Positions 33,200-45,800 of a DNA stretch of 64,000 nt are shown here, in pieces. Position 1 is the stretch's first letter. Each line of letters begins with the position of its first letter. This DNA comes from Argopecten irradians. Taxonomy: Eukaryota; Mollusca; Bivalvia; Pectinida; Pectinidae. The position numbers were made by a program, and so were the translations under genes. The notes beneath the pieces were generated by a model. It was not told the origin of the DNA, did not search any database, and worked only from the letters and a program-made list of their open reading frames with translations. Where the stretch lies: the NCBI RefSeq assembly GCF_041381155.1, contig NC_091134.1, positions 28,215,540 to 28,279,539 on the forward strand, in the 5' to 3' direction.

Positions 33200-33860
33200 T
33201 TCAAGATGGCTGTCTGTCAGCCATGTTGTTGACCAAACTGCAATTTGCCCAACTAGGGCCCTAGGGAAACCTATACATGTATATTGAATTTGCGACAGAT
33301 CCCTAAGTTATTTCTGAGAAACAGCGGTAATAATTTTCAAGTATCTAAGATAGTGGCTTGTCAGCCATCTTGTAAACTAATAGGTCTCCAAAAAATAAAA
33401 AAAAAATAGGGCCCTTGGGGAACCTACATATGAAAATTGAGAATGATCCCATCAGTACATTTCAAGAAATAGAGGTACTAATATTTGACTATCAAATCTA
33501 AGATGGTGGAAATTGCACTAATAATCTTTAACTATCCAAATCCAAGATAGTGGCTTGTTGGCCTGATCTTGTTTATCGATCGGTCCCAAACTGCACTATA
33601 CACAAAAAGGGCCATAGGGGATCCTACAAATAAAATTTGAGAGAGATCCCTTCAGTACATTCTGAGAAACATAAGTAATAATATTTAACTGCAAAATCCA
33701 AGATGCCGGCCATCTTGTTGACCAATTGGTCCCAAAAAACAATATGGGGAACCTACATATGAAATTCGAAACAGATGATTTCAGTACTTTCCAGACGGAC
33801 GAACAGACAGATGGACAACCTGATTACTATAGGGCACCCGCATCTTAATGCAGAGCCCTA
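33200..33860 (+). repeat. Family E core repeat array (about 4 units)
   Basis: The words 'atccaagatggc(g)gc', 'ggccatcttgttgacc', 'ggtcccaaaatgca', 'agggccctaggggaacctac' and 'tttctgagaaatagcggtaa' recur at ~150-170 bp. The array ends near 'cagacggacgaacagacaga' (33792), an ACGG-like run. Confidence 0.75.
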
Positions 33861-33882
33861 ATGATCGAATATGTGTTTATAT

Positions 33883-33975
33883 AAGAGGCCCAAAGGACCT
33901 GTTTCGCTCACCTGGTTTGTAATGTCAACAAGAGGCCCATGGGCCTTAACGGTCATCTGACTCATGGCGCAAAAC
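33883..33975 (+). repeat. Two Helentron-like 5' ends in direct contact
   Basis: A family A 5' end ('aagaggcccaaaggacctgt' then 'ttcgctcacctggtttgtaa') is cut after about 43 bp by a second 5' end ('aacaagaggcccatgggcct' then 'taacggtcatctgac'). This shows one copy inserted just inside the terminus of another. Confidence 0.65.
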
Positions 33976-34069
33976 AGTCACAGCTAGTATGAAGTAGTCG
34001 TTAACAATTAATATAAGCAATTCAAAGAACATCTTAGTTTAACATGTAAGTTTCTGAAATAGGTAAAGT

Positions 34070-35340
34070 TCATTTGTTGAGCCCCGCCACTTTGTCCCTA
34101 AGAGTCAAATCTGGTTCATTTATATAAAATATGATTCTCTTCCCCCATTGATATTTCACACCAATTATGGTTGTTATTCACTCAAGTGTTAAGGAGAAGT
34201 ATGATTTTAAAGCCAAATTTCAGTCAAATTACCCCTTCTGAGCCCCTCCCCTCTTTCCCCATTCGTCGAACCTAACTTGTTTATATAAAATATGATTACC
34301 CTTTCCCCAATGATGTTTTACACCAAATATGGATGTAATCCTCTCAAGGGTTAGAAGAAGGAGTAGGATTTTAAAACCAAATTTTATCAAAATTCCCCCT
34401 TCTGAGCCCTGCCCCTCAACTCATTTATATGAAATATGATTGCATGTCCTTCCCAATGATGTTTTACACCAAATATGGATATAGGAGATAATCCACTAGG
34501 GTTAAGGAGGAATAGGATTTTAAAGTCAAATTTTATCAAAGTTCCCCCTTCTGAGCCCTGCCCCTCTGTCCCCAGGGGTCGAATCTAACTTGTTTATATA
34601 AAATATAATTGTCCTTCCCAAAAATGTTTCACAACAAATATGGATAAAATCCACTCAAGGATTAAGGAGGAGTAAGATTTTAAAGCAAAATTAAGAAAAT
34701 TTCCCCTTTTGGGGCCCCACTCCTAAGCCCCTAGGTGTCGGACCAGGCTCATTTATATAAAATATGATTGTCCTTTGCCAATGTTGTTTCACACCAAATA
34801 TGGATAAAATCCACCATAGAGTTAAGGAGCTAGGAGTAGGATTTTAAATATAAAATTAAGAAATTTTCTCTTTTTGGGGCCCCACTCCTCAGCTTCATGA
34901 GGTTGGACCAGGCTCATTTGTACAAAAAATGATTGTCCTTCCCAAATGATGTTTCACACCAAATATGGATGAAATCCATCCAAGGGTGAAGGCCGACCCC
35001 AAGAAGAGTAGGATTTTAAAGCTAAAATTAAAAAAATTTCCCCTTTTGGGGTCCCATCCCTCAGCCCTTAGGGGTTGGCGCAGGCTCATTGATATAACAT
35101 ATGATTGCCCTTTCCAAACAATGTTTCAAACCAAATTTGGTTGCCATCCATGCAAGGATGAAGGAGGAGTAGGATTTTAAATCTTAAATTAATAAAATTT
35201 CCCCTTTTGGGGCCCCGCCCCTCTGCCCCTAGGGGTCGGACCTTACTCATTGACATAAAATAGGATTGTCCTTCCCCAATGATGTTTCACACTAAATATG
35301 GATGTATAATCAACTCAAGGGTTAAGGAAAAGTAGACTTT
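34070..35340 (+). repeat. ~160-bp core repeat array, family G (about 8 units)
   Basis: The words 'catttatataaaatatgatt', 'gatgtttcacaccaaatatg', 'caagggttaaggaggagtag' and 'ccccttttggggccccgccc' recur from 34070 with a period of about 155-165 bp. Confidence 0.85.
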
Positions 35341-35680
35341 TGTAAAAATAGTCTTAGGCACAACCTCTAATTTCCCAATTGGGCCCCACTCAATCTGCTC
35401 AAGGGGGTCTAAAAGCCAAAATTTATACAAATTTGGTTGCAATCCATGCAGAACTCTATAACTGTAGCTGTGATTTAAAGGATTTCTCTCTATAACCGAT
35501 ATTGGGCCCTGCCCCTCCTGCCCCCAGGGGTTCAAAGCCACAATTCATACAAACTCTGTTTCCCTTCCCCCAAGGATGTTTCTGGCCAAATTTGATTACA
35601 ATCCATGTAGAGCTCTATGACTATTTAAGCGATTTAAAGGAAATGTTGATGGACCGACGGACGACAGACTAATTAAACTT
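35341..35680 (+). repeat. Family A core units and 3' portion
   Basis: Two family A units follow family G without a gap and end in 'gatggaccgacggacgacag'. This suggests composite elements carrying different cores. Confidence 0.65.
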
Positions 35681-36535
35681 GACCCCCTCTAAGGGCTAAA
35701 CGATTATATGACCCCAGGGTCACATAATTCACATTTTTTGTAAAAGACCTTTCTATTTATGAAGAGTATTTGATTCTATCATTTCCAGAATTTCGTAAGA
35801 AGATTTTTGAAGTTTAGGCCTATTAGAACCCTTTTGGCCATGCCCTGGAGGGCTGGGATTATATAATTCACAATTTTGCTTGGCCTAATTTGGCGATCAA
35901 AGGATTCTGCAAAATTTCAACAAATGTGGTTCAGAGGTTTTGGAGAAGAAGTCCGAAATGAAAATTGTTTATCATTGCACACCGCAGGATGATGGACAAA
36001 ATAAGATTAGAATGGTTGACCAAAACGCAATTTGCACATCTAGGGCCACAGGGAAACCAACATATGGAATTTGAGACAGATCCCTTCAGTAATTTCTGAG
36101 AAATAGCGGTAATAATCTTTAACTATCCAAATCCAAGATGGCGGCTTATCATCGATCGGTCCCAAAATGCAATAAACCCAACTAGGGCCCTAAGGGAACC
36201 TACATATGACAATTGAGAAAGATCCCATCAGTGCTTTCCAAGAAATAGCAGTACTAATATTTGACTATCAAATCCAAGATGGCGGAAATAGAGGTAATAT
36301 TATATATACAGTTTAACTATCAAAAGCATCCTGGGGGCTGCGACCATTTAATTCACAATTTTGGTTGGCCTTTGGCCAGCGAAGGTTCCTGCAAAATTTC
36401 AACAAATTTGGTTCAGTGGTTTTGGAGAAAAAGTCGAAAAATATAAATTGTTTATCATTGCATGGCACACGACACACACTGCATGATGACGGGCAAAAGA
36501 CAATTAGAATAGTCTCAAGTGACCTTATTAAATGG
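35681..36535 (+). repeat. Family F and family E segments, composite
   Basis: Family F core (35681-35985) is followed by family E core (about 35990-36310) and then a family F 3' portion (36311-36523). The last has 'gtcgaaaaatataaattg' and ends '(t)ctcaagtgacctta'. It is the empty-site counterpart of the DIRS insertion site at 49881. Confidence 0.65.
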
Positions 36536-36555
36536 AACTCTAGATGTAACTACAC

Positions 36556-36802
36556 TCACAAAGATTTCTTCACGTCTCTCTGCAAACATTTTGCCTTAGT
36601 CCTAGTGTTACTCAGTTTAGATGGAGGAAGGGAGGTTGACCTTGACCTTCGACCTGTAGACGTAGTCGATGTATGAACAGGTGTGTCAAAACTTTGACCC
36701 CCAGGACTGCCATTCGTAGGAGAGGAGGGGAGGGACTGTCTTTCTCCAGGGATGCTTCTTTGTTCCTTTGCTGTACCATATATACTAGCTCTCACCTTCT
36801 CT
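36556..36802 (-). CDS. BORCS8: BORCS8 last coding exon (C-terminal extension)
   Basis: Acceptor CCACTTAG, then 247 nt encoding (R)EKVRASIYGTAKEQRSIPGE and a Ser/Pro/Thr/Arg-rich tail to TGA at 36558-36556. The frame is fixed by joining CG from the previous exon. The stop overlaps TTTGTGAGTG, a good donor consensus, so an alternative longer C-terminus is possible. No homologue of this tail is known to me. Confidence 0.7.
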
Positions 36803-39800
36803 CTAAGTGGCAGCATATCATAAAACATGTTACATGACAGATGAACTTTAACCTTAATTGTGGTTTTAGATGTATTCACTATAGGCAGCATCATTGCTAA
36901 GATAAATTACAGCCTTAATCATACAAGCCATTTAAAATGGAGGAAGTGTTTACTTCAATAGCTTCAGAAACCGTACTGAAAAAACTAATTAACACTCAAT
37001 CTATATTTAAATGAGTGATTTCCAACCCTGTTCAATATGTTGCTAATAATAATCTGAAAACAAAATTTATTGAGCTTGAAAAAAATATTTACTCAAGTTG
37101 TTGTTCACTCCCCAAAACATCTTGATAATAAACCTGTTTCACCAAGCAAGTTCGTGGAATTTCCATCACCCGCTTTCAGGACATATTGTAGGTAAACTTT
37201 TAGTAAATGAAGGGGGCATAATTTGTGTTAAATAATGTCTGCTGAAAGTGACTATTAAACTTAGCTGAGCTTTTAAGGCATTTAACTTTGACACAAACTT
37301 TTAAGAAATTCGGTTTACATTTGTTACAATTATTGCACTAGGAATGGCAGAAATTGAAGTTTTTAGTACATCAAAGGGCCATAACTCCACTACATAATGT
37401 CGGCCAAAAGTGGCAATTGAACTTGGCCAAGACCTTAAGGCATTTGACCTTGTTACTAAGTTTGAAGAAAATCGGTTCATATTTATTAGAGTTATTGAAA
37501 GAAAATGGCAGAAAATGACCTTTTTTCAATTAAATCAAAGGGCCATAGCTCTGCTAATTAAGATCTTCCAAAAGTGGCGATCGAACTTGGCTAAGCCCTT
37601 GTTACCAAGTGTTAACAATATAAGTATTAACATTTGTTAGTTATTACACAGAAACTGCAGAAAAATGACATTTGTAGTAAATTAAAGGGTCATAACTCTG
37701 ATAAATAACATCCGCTGAAAGAGTTGATCGAAGCTGGCCAGGCACTTAAGGCATTCAACTTTGTTACCAAGTTTGAAGAAAATCGGTTAATATTTATTAC
37801 AGTCATTGTACGGAGGTGGCAGAAAATGACTATTTTTATTAAATCAAAGGGCCATAACTCTGCTAATTAAGATATGCCAAAAGTGTCGTTTGAACTTGGC
37901 TAAGCCCTTAAGGCATTTAACTTTGTAACATAGTTTGAAGAAAATCGGTTTACATTTGTTACACTTATTACACGGAAATGGCAGAAAATGACGATTTTAG
38001 TAATTCAAAGGGCCATAACTCCGCTAAATAAGGTTCATAGACAGTGGCGATCGAACTTGGCATAGCCCTAAATTATAAGGCATTTAACCTTGTCACCAAG
38101 TTTGAAGAAAATTGATTTACCATATTTTCCCTATTAAGAGCGCCTCCTCTAATAAGGGCGCCCCCACGTTTTTTGATGAAAAAAAATCAACTAATTTCAT
38201 ACAATTTATGTGCCAGATTGTGATGATTTGTCTTTGCAGACGCTAAAAAATATTGTTTCACATCAATATGATGCTTAACAGATATCCGATCAGCTTGTAT
38301 ACAAGCACTTAATTTATTGCATTGGACAACTTAGGAATCTTTGCCAAGTGTTTACACATAGAAACTGCGAGAACGTCATGTTTAAAATAAAACGTGTCAC
38401 TTGAATGCCCCATACACGTGTATGGATGAAGACTAACTGGCAACAACATTTTAGCGATGTCTATACAAGTTTTATGAATACCTACTGTATATCTATGATA
38501 AAGGTTCCTGAATATCACGAATGTTATCATTTCTAAGCATTTTATTGTGTGCTCTTGTCAGTAATTCCCATCTGCCACAAAACGAAAGTAGCGATCGAAA
38601 GCACCGTCCGCCACTTTGTGTACGCATGGTAAACAAACAGGCTAGCATGAAATGCCAAAATTCTGTGAAACAGAAATATTTAACCAATGTTTAATACTTC
38701 TGGTGCATACATTTCTTCATAATTATGTAATTTCAATACTTACTTGACTTCAAAACGTACGTTGGTTATAGTAAGTTTCAGAAAAATACGAAACTAAAAG
38801 CAAGAAGACTATAGTCTGTTTCAAAAAAAAATATCTAAAAATGGTCTCAAATAACGGCGCCCCCCTTGGCCATTTACCTGCGCCCGGCGCCCTCATTAGG
38901 GAAAATATGGTATAACTCCGCTAAATAAGGTTCATAGACAGTCGCCATCGAACTTGGCCGAGCCCTAAATTATAAGGCATTTAACCTTGTCACCAAGTTT
39001 GAAGAAAACTGGTTTACATATGTTACAGTTATTGCACGGAAACAAAGTGTTACAGACAGAGGGACAGACAGACAGACAGGCAGACAAACCAAATTAATAT
39101 CCTCCATTTCGGAGAAAGCGGGGCATAAAAATAGGTTGCTCTTGAAAGTATTATAAGCCTTGCATTCGATTTCTTAGTCAACTGTATCTTGAAAGTAAGC
39201 AGGTTTTGGAAATTAAATAAAACATCTAAAATCTTATTTTATTATATGCATAAATATACATATATATAAATAAATGCATATTTAATCAGATGACCTAAAA
39301 AGCATACAATATTCAGCTGACCCTAATGTATCTTCATGCAAAATATTTTGCTTATGACCGAGTGGCTGTAAAACGGCCCAAAGTGATACCCCTCCCTTAT
39401 TTCTTCAAAGATTTACTTTTAATTTCATGTTAGGCCCCACAGCTCCTGCCTCAGGGTGGGGTTGGGGGTCAGAGTTAGATTTATATAAATTTTGATCCAA
39501 TTTCCCCCCAAGAAGGTTCTGCATGGTCAAATGTGGTTACATTCAATGTAGATCTCTATGACTATTAGCATCTGAAAGGATTTACCACTGTGTTTCTGGC
39601 CAAATTTGGTCAAAATCCAGACAGAACTCTATGGCTAGTAGCAGACAACAAACAATTGCTGCTGCGCAATGACATAAGCTGGGGCCAGGTGAGCTAAGAA
39701 CGATCCCCCAAATCTACAGGCATTTCTTTCATTAGTTTAGCATTGTTTCATTTAATCCTATTATTTCATGTTTTGTCATCTTTACATTAAAACTTGAATA

Positions 39801-42800
39801 TTTTGAGAATCAATATTACAAAAGACCCACAGATCTTAACCATCAGCTGCGTTCTAAAGCATTACCCAGCAGACACATGATGGCAATTACATTTTATTTC
39901 AAAAATCATACTTATATAGTTCATATTGACCACAGAAGGTCTTTATGTCAGAAAATATACATTTGAATAGTGAATTAAACAATGATTATCTCCCTCCAGT
40001 CTTACATTTAGTACTGCAAGGGATGTTAATGGGTCAGGACCATCTAACCAACTAACGACGGATGATGCATGATGACAAAACAAAACACTCACTGATGAGT
40101 ATAACAATAAACACTTAAAAGTCAGTAGATCTATATATATTATAAAAATCATTAATACTATAGGCTAATTAATTTTAATCAACCATCACCTGTACTCTAC
40201 AATATGGCAAACAGATGCAATTATGTAAACTAACCGTCGATCAAGCTCATAGTTGATCTGCTGTTTCATAAACATTGCATTCTTCAGGAGATCCTGGATG
40301 TTCTGGAAGTGTGTGTTACTCTTGTGGAGACCCTTGACAGCACTGAAGAAAAGAACAACACACATAAACCATGAACTAGGATTAATATTTCATCTTGTTT
40401 TACTTGATGTTGAACATCACAGAATTTGTAATCAACAAAAAATAGGCACATAGGACTAACAGTCATCTGACTATTATATACTATATAGTTTGTGGTAGCT
40501 AACAATTAAGACAATATACAAGGAACTCCTTACTCGAAGATGTAAGTTTCTGATATATTTGATGATTTTGACCATAAGATTTGGTCAAGGTCATTCATTA
40601 AAAATTTTTTTTAGTAGTCCTTCATCCAGCATCCTACAGGACCAATATCAGGTCTCCAGGACTCTTAGTTATTCAGAAGAAGTTGTATAAAAGACTTTGA
40701 CCTTGAATGAAGGTTGACATCATTCATTTGAACAAACTTGAAAGTCCTTCAACACAGCACTCTACAGACTATTGACAAGAAGTTATGTAAAGATTTAAGC
40801 CTATTTGACTGCTATGACCATTAATGAATGTCAAAGTCATTTATTTGAACAAACATGGTAGCACTTCATCCTAGCATGCTACAGGCCAAACATCAGTATA
40901 CCCTGAGCCTTTTGGTTACTGAGACGAAGTGATCTGAATGAAAGTTAAAGCACAATGATGGACGGTGTCCATATATATATGGTATTTAAGATCCGTTCAG
41001 CACTTTCTGAGAAATAGCGGTAACAAACTTTAACTATCAAAATCCAAGAATACTCCCTGTCAGCCATCTTGTAGACCGATCGGTCCCAAAATGCAACATG
41101 CACAAAAAGGCCCTAGGGGAACCTACATGTGAAATTTGAGAGAGATCCGTTGAGTACTTTCTGAGAAATAGCGGTAACAAACTTTAACTATCAAAATCCA
41201 AGATGGCAGCCTGGCGGCCCTCTTGTTGACCGTTTGGTTTCAAAATGCAATATGCACAACTAGGGCCCTAGGAGAACCTACATGTAAAATCTGAGAGAGA
41301 TACCTTCTGTACTCTCTGAGATATAGTGGTAACAAACTTTAAATATCAAAATCCATGATGAAAGCCTGGCGGCCATCTTGTAGACTGATCGGTCCCAAAA
41401 TGCAATATGCACAACTAGGGCCCTTAAGGGGAACCTACATGTGAAATTTGAGATAGATCCGTTGACAGTACTTCCTTTGACTAAGTGTTTCCATGGTAAC
41501 GAAAAATATTCCAACAAGGACATAGTCATTCAGATCCCCCGCCAATGGAGATATCAAAGCTGAAGTAAGTTTGATTGTAGAGACTTATGTGTATGAAAAA
41601 AAACAGGAAAAAGGAAGTTGAGCTAAAGAAAGATGGAGTATAATTCAAGTAGAGCGGGGCTGCAATTGTTGAATCAGGTATACAGCCTTGACATTTATAT
41701 TAGACTGCATACACAAAGATGGGTGGAGTTTTGCAAAGTAACATTTACCATTTACCATGATATTTTCAGCAATGTTTCCATGGTAACGGAAAAAGTGAAA
41801 AAAATGAAAACCTAAAAATAGCAAAAGGTACTACTAGACCATAAAAAGAAAAGAATGTGTCTATGAAGTTTCGTGGAAATATCGCTGCTGGTTTTAGAGT
41901 TATGCTCCGGAAATGAACCTGCTACAAAAATATGATATTTTCAGCAATGTTTCTATGGTTACAGAAAAAAGCACAAAAAGTGAAAACCTCAAAATAGCAA
42001 AAGGCACTACTAGACCATAAGAACAATGTGTCTATGAAGTTTCATGGAAATATCTCTGCCGGTTTCAGAGTTGTGCTCCGGAAACGATTCTTACACAAAA
42101 ATCTGCCATTTTCAGCAATGTTTCCATGGTTACAGAAAAAAGTACAAAAAGTGAAAACATTAAAATAGCAAAAGGCACTACTAGACCATAAGACCAATGT
42201 GTCTATGAAGTTTCGTGGAAACATCTCTTCTGGTTTTAGAGTTATGCTCCGGAAACGAACCTGGTACAAAAATATGATATTTTCAGCAATGTTTCCATGG
42301 TTACGAAAAAAATGCAAAAAATGAAAACCTAAAAATAGCAAAAGGCACTACTAGACCATAAGACCAATGTGTGTATGAAGTTTCGTGGAAATATCCCTAC
42401 TGGTTTTAGAGTTATGCTTCGGAAACCATTCGTACGGACGGACGGACGGACGGAACCCATTTGTATATCCCCCGCCAACTTTGTTGGGCGGGGGATAAAA
42501 ATGGAACTTGTCCCCAATAGCAAAAGGCACAACTAGGGCATTTGTCTGATGTATACAGAAAAATTCAAGGAGTTAATAGTAGGGAAACAAAAGCAAACAG
42601 TTATTTGGTATTTTTGACTTAATTTCCATGGTAATGTTAAAAATAACCAAAATGGAAGGTCTGAAATAGCAAAAGGCACAACTAGGGAACTTGTCTGATA
42701 TATTCAGAAAGTTTCATGGAGCTGTGTTGAACAGTTGAAAATTCCTTTTTAACAAAACAATACGTAGTATTCTAAGTTTTAGAGGGGTGCATGAAATGGG

Positions 42801-45800
42801 ATAACTACATAATTACGAAAAATATGCTACAGCCACTCAAAGGATATGCAACACCTCATTTGGTTATAATCGTGCCAATCTCTATGACAAGTAGAAAAAA
42901 GAAATATTGATAACCGACACACAGACAACATAAGCTGTGCCATGACATAAGCACATAAGCCCCAGGAGCCATGTCAGAACTACTTACTTGGTGGCATATT
43001 CTGTATCAAAACTGGCACCTTGGACTTTTTGTTGAAGATCTTGTACCTCATTCTGAAAAAGTTACAAAATTCAAGACAAGAAATAATTGATGTTGAGCAT
43101 AGAGTACATATGTATAACAATTCAAATTACTATAACAAAGAAACAATTAAGAATTGGTGGATGAAAATCCAAGAGATCCCTGAGGTATCTTGGCACCCAC
43201 CAAGGAATGATCTATATCTGACAATGGGAGGGATCTTTTCTCTGCTTTTCAAACTTCAACTATCAAAATCCAAGATGGCTTCTTATCAGCCATCTTGTTA
43301 ATGGATCAGTCCCAATATGCAATGAATTAATATGCACAACCTATGTGGAGCCTTACACTTGAAATTTGAGAAAGATAATTTCAGTACTTTCTGAGAAATA
43401 GGGGTAACAAGAATTAACTATAAAATCCAAAATGGCTACCTGTCGGCCATCTTGTTAACCAATTGGTCTCGAAATGCAATATTCACAACAAGGCTCCTAG
43501 GGGAACCTTTATATGAAATTTGAGAAAGATCTCTTGAGTTCTTCGGAGAAATAGTGGAAACAAGAATTTACTATCAAATCTGAGATGGCTCCAGGCTATT
43601 AGCCATCTTGTAAAAGGATCAACAAGCAAATTGGTGGAATTTCCGTACCCAGCTTTCATGACATATTGTAGATAAACATTATTGAGGTTAGGTTTTGAAT
43701 CTTGGATGAAACATGAAAAAAAACAACTGAAGTCTTATTCGGAAGTAAGATGTGTAAAATAATGTCCGCTGAAAGTGACTATTAAACTTGGCTGAGCTCT
43801 TAAGGCATTTAACTTTGATACTAACTTTTAAGAAAACCGGTTTACATTTGTTAAAATTATTGCACAGGGAATAGCAGTAAATGATGTTTTTAGTGCATGA
43901 AAGGGCCATAACTCCACTAAATAATGTCGGCCAAAAGTGGTGATTATTAAATCAAAGGGCCATAGCTCTGCTAATTAAGATCTGCAAAAAATGGCGATCG
44001 AAACTTGGCTAAGCTCTTAAGGCATTTAACTTTGTTAAGTTTTAACAATATTAGTTTTAACATTTGTTAGTTATTCACACAGAAACTGCAGAAAAATGAC
44101 ATTTGTATTAAATTAAAGGGCCATAACTCTAATAAATATCATCCACTGAAAGAGATGATCGAACCTGACCAGGCACTCAAGGCATTCAACCTTGTTACTA
44201 AGTTTGAAGAAAATTGGTTAACATCTATTACATTTATTGTATGGAAGTGGTAGAAACTGACTTTTTCTATTTAAGTAAAGGGCCATAACTCCACTGAATA
44301 AGGTCCGTTGAAAGTCACGATCGAACTTTGTCGATTCCTTAAGGCATTTAACCTTGTCACCAAGTTAGAAGAAAATCGGTTTTCATTTGTTACACTTATT
44401 GCATGGAAATGGCAGAAAATGATGTTTTTAGTAATTCAAAGGGCCAAAAAACGCTAAATAAGGTCCATCGACAGTCGCGATCCAAGATGGCCAAGCCCTT
44501 AAGGCACTTAACCTTGTCACCAAGTTTGAAGACAAGAATTCCTCGGAAGTGGATGTGTCCCCTGCACAGCATCACAAAAAATAGTTAATTAAAGTTGAAA
44601 TATTGTTAATAATTAGATGAAGTTATCAAGTCCCGCAACTCTTGCAAATATTGATGGATTTGGACCAGTATCAAACCCATCTAAAACCTCATTGATATAA
44701 AGCAATACACCAAATTTGGTTGAAATTGGACAATAAATAATTAAGTTATCGCACAGAAATCATGTTTTCAGACGCCGACACCAATGACGCCGGCACCGAC
44801 AACGCCGACACCGACGCCGACATAGTGATACCTTGTGTTGCAGACGTCACAAAAATCGGTTTACATTTGTTACAGTTATTGCACAGAAACGAAGTGTTAC
44901 AGACAGACGGACAGACAGACAGACAAACCTAAATTCAGAGAAAGCAGGGGATAATAACAAATTACAATATGCAATACTAGGGTCCTAGGGGAATATACAA
45001 AAGAAATATGAAAAAGATTGCATTAGCATATTCTAAGAAATAGCGATACCAAAAATTCCATGGAAAGGTGAGCTAAAAGTGAGAGTCTCAAATCATAATG
45101 AAAGTTTGTTGTTTGTTACATCAAGCACTTCATATAATATTGAAATATAATTCATAGTCAATATATGCATTATATGTTTACATTTTCAATTATCTTTATA
45201 ACTAAAAGTGAGACAATTCAGACAGGTTTAGATACACTAGGTAGCATGTACGAGAGTAAAGGACTATAAACATTAATGGTACATGTAAAATAAGAGTCAT
45301 TTTTAAACAAATATATGCACAACCCATGTGACCTTGCATTAAGGTCAAGGTCATTGATTTAAACAAACTTGAAAACCCTTCATCCCAGCATGTCACAAGC
45401 TCAATATCAGGTCTCTAGGCCTCTTTGTTAATGACAAGATGCTTAAAGATGCTACTCTGCTGACGAATGGTATTTTTTCTCAATCAAAAATAGGAGCAGA
45501 CGAATTTGTAGTTTTCTTCAGTTACAAAAGTTAGTTACTTACTTAACATCAAAGAGTTTGAGCTTCTCATTTTACTTCAGAAAATATCAACAAGAGGCCC
45601 AGAGGGCCTGTATCATTCACCTGGCTTTTTTTGTAATTATCACAAAGACACTTACAATTAGAAAAATTAGCAAAATTGACTCCAAAATTTGTTTAATTTT
45701 GAATCACAACCATAAAATGATGCTATAGATACCATACAAATATGCTATCCAATACAAAGGTTCAGAGAGGAAGTAATTTATATGAAAATAGTAGCCTAAT

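Noticed and set aside
36365-36676. 103-codon + strand frame
   Set aside because: Antisense to the BORCS8 last exon and partly in a family F repeat.
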